Counted from the stretch's first letter, positions 51,913 through 60,161 are shown. The stretch: 64,000 nucleotides of DNA from Burkholderiaceae bacterium (GCA_913776825.1 CAJYPV010000028.1:1-64000); one strand, 5' to 3'. Made by a program: numbers and translations. Notes: a model not told the origin generated them from the sequence alone.

Positions 51913-53195
51913 CGGTGCTCGCACTCGGTTTGAACCACGGCAGCGCGCCGCTGGATGTGCGGGGTCGCTTCGCGATCCCGGCGGCGTCGCTGGGCCCGAG
52001 CCTGCAGGGCCTGCGTGATCACCTGTCCCAGGCGCGGGCGGAGGTGGCGATCCTGTCCACCTGCAACCGCACCGAGGTCTATGTGGGACTGCCGGCCAAC
52101 GGCTGTCCCCGGCATGCACTCGCGCTGATGGAGCCGGCATTGGACTGGCTGGCGCGGCAGGGCGACACGCCGCCCGGCGAGCTGCGCGATCACCTCTATT
52201 GCCGCGAAGGCGCGGAAGCGGCCCGGCATGCGTTCCGGGTCGCGGCGGGCCTGGATTCGATGGTGCTGGGCGAGCCGCAGATCCTCGGCCAGATGAAGGT
52301 GGCGGTGCGCGAAGCCAGCACGGCGGGCGCATTGGGCACGACGCTGCATCAGATGTTCCAGCGCAGCTTCGCGGTGGCCAAGGAAGTGCGCAGCCGCACC
52401 GAGATCGGCAGCCATGCGGTCAGCCTGGCGGCGGCGGCGGTGCGCCTGGCCCAGCAGCTGTTCGATGACCTGCCGAAGCGCCGCGTGCTGTTCATCGGCG
52501 CGGGCGAGATGATCGATCTGGTCGCCACCCACTTCGCCGCCCAGAAGCCGCTGCAGATGACGGTGGCCAATCGCAGCGTCGAGCGCGGCGCCGCGCTGGC
52601 GCGGCGTCTCGGCGCCTCGCAGCGGCCGCTGGCCGGCTTGGACGAGGTGTTGGCAGACTTCGACATCATCATCAGCTGCACCGCCAGCAGCCTGCCCTTG
52701 ATCGGCCTGGGCGCGGTGGAGCGCGCGATCAGGCAGCGCAAGCGCCATCCGATGCTGATGCTGGATCTGGCGGTCCCGCGCGACATCGAGCCGGAGGTCG
52801 GGCGGCTGGAGGATGTCTACCTCTATTCGGTCGACGATCTGGCCCGGCAGGTGCAGGTCAACGGCGCACGCCGGCAGGCCGCGGTGGCGCAGGCGGAAGC
52901 GATCGTCAGCGCTGGGGTGGAGAGCTTCTCCCAATGGCTGGAGCAGCGCGCCGCCGTGCCGGTGATCCAGGCCTTGCAGCGGCAGATCGAGGACTGGCGG
53001 CAGGCCGAGCTGCTCAAGGCCCGCCGCGCATTGGCGCGCGGCCAGACGGTGGAGTCGGTGATGGATTCGCTGTCCGCCGCGCTCACGCGCAAGATGCTGC
53101 ATGGCGCGCTCAGCGAGCTGCATGGCAGCGCCGGCGAAGCCCATCGGCAGTCGCTGAATTCGGTGCAGCGGCTGTTCCTGCGCACCGGCTCATGA
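51909..53195 (+). CDS. hemA: Glutamyl-tRNA reductase
   Basis: A 428 aa NADPH enzyme making glutamate-1-semialdehyde from Glu-tRNA, the first committed step of tetrapyrrole synthesis. The catalytic Cys52 sits in LSTCNRTEVY; AGLDSMVLGEPQILGQMK (about residues 115-132) and the Rossmann motif FIGAGEMIDLVATHF (about 195-210) follow. A C-terminal dimerisation helix is intact. It is coupled to crtB by ATGA and to orf70 by ATGA, so the supply of ALA is tied to carotenoid genes. Whether another hemA exists elsewhere cannot be seen. Confidence 0.96.
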   Translation: MTVLALGLNHGSAPLDVRGRFAIPAASLGPSLQGLRDHLSQARAEVAILSTCNRTEVYVGLPANGCPRHALALMEPALDWLARQGDTPPGELRDHLYCREGAEAARHAFRVAAGLDSMVLGEPQILGQMKVAVREASTAGALGTTLHQMFQRSFAVAKEVRSRTEIGSHAVSLAAAAVRLAQQLFDDLPKRRVLFIGAGEMIDLVATHFAAQKPLQMTVANRSVERGAALARRLGASQRPLAGLDEVLADFDIIISCTASSLPLIGLGAVERAIRQRKRHPMLMLDLAVPRDIEPEVGRLEDVYLYSVDDLARQVQVNGARRQAAVAQAEAIVSAGVESFSQWLEQRAAVPVIQALQRQIEDWRQAELLKARRALARGQTVESVMDSLSAALTRKMLHGALSELHGSAGEAHRQSLNSVQRLFLRTGS

Positions 53196-53404
53196 TCGAG
53201 GACACCCACTTCGGCCTGATCGAACTGCTGCTGGTGTTCGGGCTGGTGCTGGGCTGGGCCGGTTGGCAATGGTGGGGCTGGTGGCGCTGGCGGCGCGAGC
53301 AGCTCAAAACACGGCGTGATCCCCACGATCCGGCAGCGTCGCCTCTCCCCGCGCCAGCGCCGCATAAAACTCCCCCAGCGTCTGACGACCCACCGACGGC
53401 GTGA
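53192..53404 (+). CDS. Small Trp-rich single-pass membrane protein
   Basis: A 70 aa protein, not recognised by function. One hydrophobic helix (LIELLLVFGLVLGWAGWQWWGWW, about residues 9-31) is followed by a basic patch (RWRREQLKTRR) and a Pro/Ala/Asp-rich tail. It begins by ATGA overlap with hemA. Its last 101 bases overlap bciA on the opposite strand. The clean ATGA coupling and membrane-helix logic favour a real gene; the tail may be read-through of shadow sequence. Confidence 0.65.
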   Translation: MIEDTHFGLIELLLVFGLVLGWAGWQWWGWWRWRREQLKTRRDPHDPAASPLPAPAPHKTPPASDDPPTA

Positions 53405-54293
53405 GCGCCTCGCTCGGCCGCCCGGTGTGCGGGTCCATCACCAGCATCGATTCCGTCGCGTAATAGCGCCCGATGCGCGCCAGCTCGGCCTTGTCGGCGG
53501 CGGCCGGCCATAGCGGGCCCAGCAGGTCGAGCGTGCCGATGATCGCGCTCATCAGCCCCACCGGTACCTGCCGGAATCGAGGCGCCAGGCCCAGCGCCTG
53601 AAAGAGCCGCTCCCCTTGATCGCGCGGCGTCAGCGCCGGGCCCGGGCCGCCGATCGGCAGCACCTGATCCAGCCGCTCCGGATGCCCCACGCAGTCGGCG
53701 AGGTACTCGGCCAGGTCTTCATCCGCGATCGGCTTGCAGGCGGTCAGCCGGCCATCGCCGAACAGCAGATAGGGCTGACCCCGCCGCACCCGGTCGACCT
53801 GGCCACACAAGGACTTGAAGAAGGCGGTGGGCCGCACGATGGTCCAGTGCAGGCCCGATGCCATCAGGGCGTGCTCGAAGGCCAGCTTCGCATGCTGGAA
53901 GGCCAGGCGCGGCTTCTGCAGGCACAGCGCCGACAGCAGCACGACCTGCCGCACACCGGCCTCGCGGGCGCAGCTCAGCGCGTGTTGATGGGCGTCGTGA
54001 TCCACCGCCCAGGCATCCCGCGGCCGCCCGGTGCGGGAGGCGAGGCAGGAGACCAGCACGTCGAAGCGGTCGCCGCACCAGCCGTCGGTGCGCTGCGACG
54101 CCAGGTCGGTGGCCTCGCCGACGCGCCAGGTGGTGCCGGGCAACTGCCGGCGCAGGTCGGACAGCGTGCTCAGGCCGCCGACCCCGGCGCGGGGTCGCAC
54201 CAGACAGACCACCTCATGGCCGCGCCGCTGCAGCGCGCGCACGGTGGCCTGACCGATGGTGCCGGTCGCGCCGAGCATGAAGATGCGGGCCAT
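53304..54293 (-). CDS. bciA: Divinyl chlorophyllide a 8-vinyl reductase, BciA type
   Basis: A 329 aa atypical SDR that reduces the 8-vinyl group with NADPH. The Rossmann motif MLGATGTIGQATVRALQRRGHEVVCLVRPRAG occupies residues about 6-37; AREAGVRQVVLLSALCLQKPRLAFQHAKLAFE (about 110-141) and PTAFFKSLCGQ are diagnostic of the BciA group. The ATG at 54293 overlaps the crtC stop end by one base. No bchJ is seen, so this gene probably supplies the activity. Confidence 0.9.
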   Translation of the reverse strand: MARIFMLGATGTIGQATVRALQRRGHEVVCLVRPRAGVGGLSTLSDLRRQLPGTTWRVGEATDLASQRTDGWCGDRFDVLVSCLASRTGRPRDAWAVDHDAHQHALSCAREAGVRQVVLLSALCLQKPRLAFQHAKLAFEHALMASGLHWTIVRPTAFFKSLCGQVDRVRRGQPYLLFGDGRLTACKPIADEDLAEYLADCVGHPERLDQVLPIGGPGPALTPRDQGERLFQALGLAPRFRQVPVGLMSAIIGTLDLLGPLWPAAADKAELARIGRYYATESMLVMDPHTGRPSEALTPSVGRQTLGEFYAALARGEATLPDRGDHAVF

Positions 54294-55234
54294 CAGCGTG
54301 GGCCCCGTCCGGTGGCGCGGCGCGGCATGCGGAAGGGCAGCAGCGCCTGCACCCATGCCTGGTCGAAGCGGTCCAGCGACAGGCTCTCATGCACCGCGAC
54401 GGCATCGAGGCCGGTGCCGGTCTGCGCGCCGCTGTCCCGGTCCAGCAGCAGCGAGCGGCAATAGAACGGACCGCTTTCCAGCGTGGCCAGCAACTGCGGT
54501 GCTTGATCGCCCCGGCTGTGACGGGCCAGTCGCCAGGCGGTGTCGGGCAGCGGCTGCGGACGTTTGAGCGGCAGGACATTGATCTGCCCCTCGGCATCGA
54601 TCGCCAGGGACAGGCTCTGCGGCGCACCGCCGCGCGTCTGCACTTCATACAGCACGCGGGTGCTGCCGTCCGGTTCGCGGTTGCGTTGCCACTGCCAACT
54701 CTGGAAGTCGCGGGACAGCGGCCGGCTGCCGTGATTGGCGTCGAGGTAGGCATGGCCGCTCCAGCGGCGTCTGGGGGCCTCGAAGTCCACCGTCACCCGC
54801 GCGCCGGGGCTGATCGGTTGCCATTGGTGCCGGTCGTGCGCATCCAGCGCGAAGGCCTGCGCGGGCAGGGCGACCGGCTGCAGCACGACCTGACCCCGCA
54901 GCCGGCGCGGCCAGGGCGCGGTCCATTCGTCGATGTCGATCTGCAGGGCGCCGTCGTCGCGCCAGTTCAGTTGGCTGGGGCCGATCTGCAGCCGGCTTGC
55001 GGTGGGATGGAGATCCCGTGCGCCCCGTTCGGTCATGGCCCAGTGCCGCGAGAAACCGGTCGCGCCTGGCGCGCGGCGATACAGCGACAGGTTGAGCGCG
55101 CAGTGGGCGTCGGCGGCGGCGCCGGCGTCGCCGTGACGGCGGCGCGCCCAGGCGTAATAAGGCGAGAACACGCTGCCGATGAAGGCGATCAGCGTCAGCG
55201 CGTGAACGCTGCCATCGGGCTGCGGATCGCTCAC
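54293..55234 (-). CDS. crtC: Carotenoid 1,2-hydratase (hydroxyneurosporene synthase)
   Basis: Adds water at C1 of neurosporene or lycopene-type carotenes. The family blocks LIAFIGSVFSPYYAWARRR near the start and later AYLDANHGSRPLSRDFQSWQWQR are clear. The start is doubtful: the only GTG/ATG/TTG nearby is the GTG at 55234, in a GTGA overlap with the crtD stop (313 aa). Yet family-like sequence (FDLAVPPGGYAWWYVDA) continues about 19 codons upstream in the same frame to about 55,285 without a standard start codon. The gene is nested 3' of crtD and abuts bciA. Confidence 0.88.
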   Translation of the reverse strand: MSDPQPDGSVHALTLIAFIGSVFSPYYAWARRRHGDAGAAADAHCALNLSLYRRAPGATGFSRHWAMTERGARDLHPTASRLQIGPSQLNWRDDGALQIDIDEWTAPWPRRLRGQVVLQPVALPAQAFALDAHDRHQWQPISPGARVTVDFEAPRRRWSGHAYLDANHGSRPLSRDFQSWQWQRNREPDGSTRVLYEVQTRGGAPQSLSLAIDAEGQINVLPLKRPQPLPDTAWRLARHSRGDQAPQLLATLESGPFYCRSLLLDRDSGAQTGTGLDAVAVHESLSLDRFDQAWVQALLPFRMPRRATGRGPR

Positions 55235-56835
55235 CGCATCGACATACCACCAGGCATAGCCACCGGGTGGGACCGCCAGGTCGAAGCCAGGTCCTCGAGC
55301 AGCTGATCGGCGGCCAGCTGGCCCGACAAGGCCGCCATCGGCACGCCCGGCCCCGGATGCACCGAGCCGCCCGCCAGGAACAGGCCCGGCAGCGAGGTCC
55401 GGCCCGCCGGGCGGGCCTGGAAGCTCGCCCGCCAGCCCCGGCTGGACGGGCCATACAACGCGCCCTGACTGGCCGGGAAGCGCTGGGCGAAGTCCTGCGG
55501 CCGGGTCAGCAACGGCGGGCTGATCAACTGCACCTGCAGCCCCGCGTCGCGCAGCCGACGCCACATCTGTTGTTCGCATCGGGCGATCTCCTCGGCGGTG
55601 AGGCCGCGCCCGGAGGCATCGGCGGGGGCATTGACCAGACACATCAAGCGTTCGGGCCGGCGCTGGCCGGCGATCAGGCCGGGTCGTCGTCGATGGGCCT
55701 GGCCGCTGCGGTCCTGCGCACACACATACACGGTCGGGCACTCGGGCAATCGCCCGGCGGCAATCGCCTGAAACTCAGCGCGATACCCCTGCGGCGGGCC
55801 GAAAAACACGTTGTGATGCGAGAGATCGAAGCCGCCGGTCAGCGCCTCCGCATGCCAGGTCAACGCCGAGAGCGACGGGCTGCCATGGCCGAGGCCCTGC
55901 GGCGCGTCGGGGCCGAGCAGGCCTTCGGTCAGCGCCCGCGCATCGCCGTTGAAGATCACGGCCTCCGCCGGCAACTGCTCGCCGTTGGCCAGTTGCACGC
56001 CGCTCACCCGGCCATCGGTCACCAGCAGCCGTTGCACCTCCGCCTGACAGCGCAGGCGCACGCCCAGTTGCTGGCCACAACGGGCCAGCGCCAGCGCGAG
56101 GTGCGCCATGCCGCCCTCGACCTGCCACACGGCTTCGCGCTCGACATGCGCCACCAGCATCAGCGTCGCGGGCGCGTCGAACGGCGAGGTGCCGCAATAG
56201 GTGGCGTAGCGGCCGAAGAGCTGATGCAGCCGAGGATCTCGAAAGAACCGGCCCAGGGCGCGCCACAGCGGCGTGAACGGCGCGATGCCCATCAGCCGTG
56301 GCCAGCCCGCCAGCCCATGCTGGCGCAGCACCCGCCAGGTGAGCGACAGCGGCGAGGGCCGACTGGCGCGAATGAAGCTGGCATCCAGCGTGGCGAAGAC
56401 CTGCGCAGCGCGCTGGCAGAAAGCCCGGTAGCGCAGCGCCTCGGCCGGACTGCTGAAGCGGGCGATGGCCTCGACGCTTTCCTCCAGATCGGCCAGCAGA
56501 TCGAGCGACTCGCTGCCGCTCCAGGCGTGTCGCGCCAGCACTTCGCTGCGGTGCAGATGCACCTGCTGATCGAGCGACAGGCCGAGGCGATCGAACAGCG
56601 CCTCGAAGACCCAGCGCATCGTCAGCACCGTCGGGCCGCCATCGAGCCGGAGCGCGCCCAGCTCCACCGGCCGCATCTTGCCGCCGGGCGCCTCGGCGCG
56701 TTCGAGCAACTGGACATCCAGACCCTGCTTGGCCAGCAACGCCGCCGCGGCCAGCCCGCCCATGCCCGCGCCAATGACCACCACACGCGGGGGTGCCAGC
56801 GGAGCCAGGGATCGAACCGGGTTCATTGACGCCAT
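55231..56835 (-). CDS. crtD: Methoxyneurosporene (1-hydroxycarotenoid 3,4-) desaturase
   Basis: A 534 aa CrtI-like FAD enzyme that inserts the C3-C4 double bond after CrtC. The FAD motif VVVIGAGMGGLAAAALLAKQGLDVQLLERAEAPGGKM is at about residues 18-54, the stretch RLDGGPTVLTMRWVFE follows, and the C-terminal LFLAGGSVHPGPGVPMAALSGQLAADQLLED is at about 479-509. Orthology to CrtD rather than CrtI rests on MRWVFEALF and on linkage to crtC. The last 50 or so bases double as the apparent N-terminal coding sequence of crtC. Confidence 0.93.
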   Translation of the reverse strand: MASMNPVRSLAPLAPPRVVVIGAGMGGLAAAALLAKQGLDVQLLERAEAPGGKMRPVELGALRLDGGPTVLTMRWVFEALFDRLGLSLDQQVHLHRSEVLARHAWSGSESLDLLADLEESVEAIARFSSPAEALRYRAFCQRAAQVFATLDASFIRASRPSPLSLTWRVLRQHGLAGWPRLMGIAPFTPLWRALGRFFRDPRLHQLFGRYATYCGTSPFDAPATLMLVAHVEREAVWQVEGGMAHLALALARCGQQLGVRLRCQAEVQRLLVTDGRVSGVQLANGEQLPAEAVIFNGDARALTEGLLGPDAPQGLGHGSPSLSALTWHAEALTGGFDLSHHNVFFGPPQGYRAEFQAIAAGRLPECPTVYVCAQDRSGQAHRRRPGLIAGQRRPERLMCLVNAPADASGRGLTAEEIARCEQQMWRRLRDAGLQVQLISPPLLTRPQDFAQRFPASQGALYGPSSRGWRASFQARPAGRTSLPGLFLAGGSVHPGPGVPMAALSGQLAADQLLEDLASTWRSHPVAMPGGMSMR

Positions 56836-56844
56836 CCTGTGATG

Positions 56845-56888
56845 TGTCTATTCTGATTGACGCAATGTAATGTAATTTCGCATGTACA
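56845..56888. promoter_or_regulatory. PpsR/CrtJ sites between crtD and crtE
   Basis: TGTAATTTCGCATGTACA (56871-56888) is an exact TGT-N12-ACA match; TGTCTATTCTGATTGACG (56845-56862) differs only in the last base. They lie in the 80-base divergent gap, 9 bases from the crtD start and 27 from the crtE start, spaced 26 bases apart (centre to centre), as expected for cooperative binding. Confidence 0.75.
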
Positions 56889-56915
56889 TGCGGACGATCC
56901 TGAAGAAAGGCCGCC

Positions 56916-57794
56916 ATGTCCCCACACGATCGGATCGAACGTGCCCTGCGGGCCAGCCTGACCCCGGTGCTGCAGCCGGGACATCCGCCCCAACTGGCCG
57001 CCGCCATGCTGCATGCCGTCTTTCCTGGGGGCGCCCGCATCCGGCCCAAACTGACGCTGGCGGTGGCGCAGGCCTGCGGTGAGGACGACCCGGCGCTGAC
57101 TGATGCCGCAGCCGCCGCGATCGAGCTCCTGCATTGCGCGTCGCTGGTCCATGACGACCTGCCGTGTTTCGATGATGCGGAGACGCGCCGCGGGCGGGCA
57201 TCGGTGCATCGCGCCTTCGGTGAGCGTCTGGCGGTGCTGGCGGGCGATGCGCTGATCGTCGCCGCCTTCGATGCGCTGGGGCCGGCTGCGCGTCGACATC
57301 TGTCCCGATTGCCGGTGCTGCTGCGGGCCATCACCCGGGGCGTGGGCATGCCGGGCGGCATCGTTGCCGGCCAGGCCTGGGAATGCGAATCGCAGCTGTC
57401 GCTGCAGCAGTACCAGCAGGCCAAGACCGGCGCGCTGTTCGCGGCCGCCACGATGGCCGGCGCGCAGGCCGCTGGCGCCGATGGCGAACCCTGGCGGGCG
57501 CTCGGTGAGCGTCTGGGCCAGACCTATCAGGTGGCTGACGACATCCGCGATGTGATGCTGGATGCGCAGGTGCTGGGCAAACCCGGCGGCCAGGATGTGG
57601 CGCGGGATCGTCCCAGCTATGCGCGGGCGCTGGGGCTGGAAGGCGCGATGGCGGAATTCCAGCGGCTGGTGCAGGCCACGCTGCTCAGCGTGCCGGCCTG
57701 TCCCGGCGCGACGCCGTTGCGTCAGCTGATTCGGCGGGAGGCCGATCGGCTGGTGCCGCAGCAATTGAGCGACCGCATCGCGGCCGCGGCGTGA
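56916..57794 (+). CDS. crtE: Geranylgeranyl diphosphate synthase
   Basis: A 292 aa all-trans prenyltransferase. The first Asp-rich motif HDDLPCFDDAETRRGR (DDxxxxD, about residues 83-95) has the two-residue insertion typical of bacterial type II GGPP synthases; the second, VADDIRDVM, is at about residue 208. It supplies GGPP both for phytoene and for the bacteriochlorophyll tail. The ATG at 56916 follows a GAAAGG site. crtF follows after 10 bases. Confidence 0.96.
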   Translation: MSPHDRIERALRASLTPVLQPGHPPQLAAAMLHAVFPGGARIRPKLTLAVAQACGEDDPALTDAAAAAIELLHCASLVHDDLPCFDDAETRRGRASVHRAFGERLAVLAGDALIVAAFDALGPAARRHLSRLPVLLRAITRGVGMPGGIVAGQAWECESQLSLQQYQQAKTGALFAAATMAGAQAAGADGEPWRALGERLGQTYQVADDIRDVMLDAQVLGKPGGQDVARDRPSYARALGLEGAMAEFQRLVQATLLSVPACPGATPLRQLIRREADRLVPQQLSDRIAAAA

Positions 57795-57804
57795 GCGCGC
57801 CGCC

Positions 57805-58986
57805 ATGGCGCGCGCCGACCTCTCGCCGGGCGCTGCCGAGCCGGTGAGCCATTGGAGCGATGGCCCACTGGCCTGGCGGGATCGTCTGCTGGCGAGCGCG
57901 ACCTTCCGGCGTTGGGCGCAGGCCTTTCCGCTGACGCGCTGGATCGCGCGTCGCCGCGCGGCGGCGGTCTTCGATCTGGTGGCGGGATTCGTCTATTCGC
58001 AGGTGCTGTCGGCCTGTGTGCAACTGCGGTTGTTCGAGCTGCTGTTGGCAGACGGTCCGCAGACCGCGGCCGCGCTGGCCGCGCGCTGTCAACTCCCCTT
58101 GAGCGCTACTGAGCGGCTGCTGCGCGCCGCCGTGGCGCTCCAATTGCTGCAGCACCGACCGCACGACCGCTACGGCCTCGGACCGCTCGGCGCGCCGCTG
58201 GCCGGTGATGCGGGCCTGGCCGCGATGGTGACGCACCACGCCGCGCTGTACCGCGATCTCGCGGAGCCGCTGGCGCTGTTGCGCGGCAGCGCGCGCGAGG
58301 CCGCGCTGGCCGCCTACTGGCCGTATGCCGGCACCGATGCGCCGCAGGCCTTGCCGCCGGAGCGGCTGCAGGCGTATTCCGCGCTGATGGCGGCGTCCCA
58401 GCCGCTGGTGGCCGATCAGGTGCTTCAGGCCTATCCGCTGGATCGGCATCGCCGGCTGCTCGATGTGGGCGGTGGCAACGGCGCTTTCGCCCAGCGCGCG
58501 GCGCAGTCGGCGCCCCATCTGCAGGTGCAGGTGTTCGATCTGCCGGGCGTGGCCGACGCCGCTCGCCAGCGATTCGACGAGGCCGGCCTGAGCCCGCGTT
58601 GCCGCGCCATCGGCGGCGACTTCTTTCAAGATCCGCTGCCCCCGGGCGCGGATCTGATCACGCTGTTGCGTGTGGTCCATGACCATGACGATGCCCGCGT
58701 GCTGCGCCTGCTGCGCGCGATCCGACAGGCGCTGGTGCCGGGCGGCTGCCTGTTGCTGGCCGAGCCGCTGGCCGAGACGCCCGGTGCGGCGCGAATGGGC
58801 GATGCGTATTTCGGGTTCTACCTGCTGGCCATGGGGCGGGGCGAGCCGCGCAGTGAACGCCGCTTGCGCGAACTGCTGCGGGAAGCCGGCTTCGAACGGG
58901 TGCAGCGCCTGAGCACCACGCTGCCGTTGCAGGCCAGTGCGCTGCTGGCGCGGTCCCCGGTTCAAGGGTCTGACCAGGAAAGCTGA
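57805..58986 (+). CDS. crtF: Hydroxyneurosporene/demethylspheroidene O-methyltransferase
   Basis: A 393 aa SAM-dependent methyltransferase. An N-terminal dimerisation domain with FDLVAGFVYSQVLSACVQLRLFELLL (about residues 56-81) is followed by the SAM-binding core LLDVGGGNGAFAQRAA (about 219-234) and HDHDDARVLRLLRAI. CrtF methylates the 1-hydroxy group added by CrtC. It ends 20 bases before the regulatory sites of bchC, so it closes the crtE-crtF unit, although read-through into bchC is the classical crtEF-bchCXYZ superoperon. Confidence 0.95.
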   Translation: MARADLSPGAAEPVSHWSDGPLAWRDRLLASATFRRWAQAFPLTRWIARRRAAAVFDLVAGFVYSQVLSACVQLRLFELLLADGPQTAAALAARCQLPLSATERLLRAAVALQLLQHRPHDRYGLGPLGAPLAGDAGLAAMVTHHAALYRDLAEPLALLRGSAREAALAAYWPYAGTDAPQALPPERLQAYSALMAASQPLVADQVLQAYPLDRHRRLLDVGGGNGAFAQRAAQSAPHLQVQVFDLPGVADAARQRFDEAGLSPRCRAIGGDFFQDPLPPGADLITLLRVVHDHDDARVLRLLRAIRQALVPGGCLLLAEPLAETPGAARMGDAYFGFYLLAMGRGEPRSERRLRELLREAGFERVQRLSTTLPLQASALLARSPVQGSDQES

Positions 58987-59006
58987 CATCCCCCGCATCG
59001 ATTCAA

Positions 59007-59050
59007 TGTAAATCTAGATTGACGTTTGACGGTGTAAGCGTAGGATGACT
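59007..59050 (+). promoter_or_regulatory. Two PpsR/CrtJ-like sites and promoter of bchC
   Basis: TGTAAATCTAGATTGACG (59007-59024) and TGTAAGCGTAGGATGACT (59033-59050) each miss TGT-N12-ACA by one final base; their centres are 26 bases apart. TTGACG (59019-59024) and TAGGAT (59041-59046), 16 bases apart, form a plausible sigma-70 promoter buried in the sites. bchC starts at 59101. Confidence 0.65.
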
Positions 59051-59100
59051 CGCATGGACACCCCGTCTTCCCTGCATTCCCTCCCTGAACGGGACCGCGC

Positions 59101-60054
59101 ATGAACACCTTGGCCGTCGTGATCGAGCAGCCGCAGCGCCTCAGTCTGGCGTCGCTGCGCCTGCCGGCCCTGCAGGACGGCGATGTGGTGGTGGAGGTGG
59201 AGTACAGCGGCATCAGCACCGGCACCGAGCGCCTGATCTGGGACGGCACGATGCCGATGTTCCCGGGCATGGGCTATCCGCTGGTGCCTGGTTATGAAGC
59301 GGTGGGGCGGGTGATCGCGGTGAGCCACGGCAGTCCGCACTGGGTGGGCCAGCGGGTGTTCGTGCCGGGCGCGCGTTGCTTCGGCGAGGTGCGCGGTCTG
59401 TTCGGCGCCTCGGCCTCGCGGCTGGTCGTGCCGGGCGCGAAGCTGGTCCCGGTCGATGACAAGTGGGGCGAGCAGGCGGTGCTGCTGGCGCTGGCCGCCA
59501 CCGCGTATCACAGCGTCTCGGGCGGCGGGCAGGCGCAACCGCACACGCCGCCGGATCTGATCGTCGGTCACGGGGTGTTGGGTCGCTTGCTGGCGCGCAT
59601 GAATGTGGCCGCGGGGCTGACCGACTTCACCGTCTGGGAGACCGATCCGCTGCGGCAGGACGGCGCCGTCGGTTATCGGGTGATGCATCCGCAGGACGAC
59701 CCCCGGCGCGACTACCGCGCCATCTATGACGTCAGCGGCGATGCGCGTCTGCTCGACAGCCTGATCGGCCGCCTGGGCTTCGGCGGCGAAGTGGTGCTGG
59801 CCGGCTTCTATGCGCAGCCGCTGTCCCTGAACTTCGCGCCGGCCTTCATGCGGGAGGCGCGCATCCGCGTCGCCGCCGAATGGAAGCGGCCGGACATGCT
59901 CGCGGTCACCGCGCTGCTGCATGCGGGTCGGCTGTCGCTCGATGGCCTGCTGACCCACGCCCTGCCCGCCGAGCAGGCCGAGTCCGCCTACACCCAGGCG
60001 TTCGGCGATGCCCGCTGTTTGAAGATGGTCCTGGACTGGAGACACCACGCATGA
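59101..60054 (+). CDS. bchC: Bacteriochlorophyllide a dehydrogenase (3-hydroxyethyl)
   Basis: A 317 aa MDR-type dehydrogenase oxidising the 3-hydroxyethyl group to the 3-acetyl of bacteriochlorophyllide a. Typical segments: EVEYSGISTGTERLIWDGTMPMFPGMGYPLVPGYEAVGRV (about residues 31-70) and LIVGHGVLGRLLARM (coenzyme fold, about residues 157-172). It lacks the zinc-ligand pattern of alcohol dehydrogenases, as usual for BchC. It is coupled at its stop (ATGA) to a 36-codon ORF. Confidence 0.95.
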   Translation: MNTLAVVIEQPQRLSLASLRLPALQDGDVVVEVEYSGISTGTERLIWDGTMPMFPGMGYPLVPGYEAVGRVIAVSHGSPHWVGQRVFVPGARCFGEVRGLFGASASRLVVPGAKLVPVDDKWGEQAVLLALAATAYHSVSGGGQAQPHTPPDLIVGHGVLGRLLARMNVAAGLTDFTVWETDPLRQDGAVGYRVMHPQDDPRRDYRAIYDVSGDARLLDSLIGRLGFGGEVVLAGFYAQPLSLNFAPAFMREARIRVAAEWKRPDMLAVTALLHAGRLSLDGLLTHALPAEQAESAYTQAFGDARCLKMVLDWRHHA

Positions 60055-60161
60055 GCTGCCTCGCCTTCTTCCACGCGGGCCGTCGCGTGCGTCCAGCCGC
60101 TGCGGTGCGCCGTCTCGCGGCACCTTCGGTCCGGTCCCTCACTGCCGGGAGCGCGACATGA
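60051..60161 (+). CDS. 36-codon ORF bridging bchC and bchX
   Basis: The ATG at 60051 overlaps the bchC stop as ATGA, and the ORF's own TGA (60159-60161) overlaps the bchX ATG (60158) as ATGA. The whole 103-base gap is thus translated without a break. The peptide (MSCLAFFHAGRRVRPAAAVRR...) is short, basic and Ala-rich, with no recognised family. It may be a coupling device that carries ribosomes into bchX rather than a functional protein. Confidence 0.45.
   Translation: MSCLAFFHAGRRVRPAAAVRRLAAPSVRSLTAGSAT

Noticed and set aside
59014-60123. 369-codon minus-strand ORF opposite bchC
   Set aside because: Shadow of bchC, including across its promoter sites.
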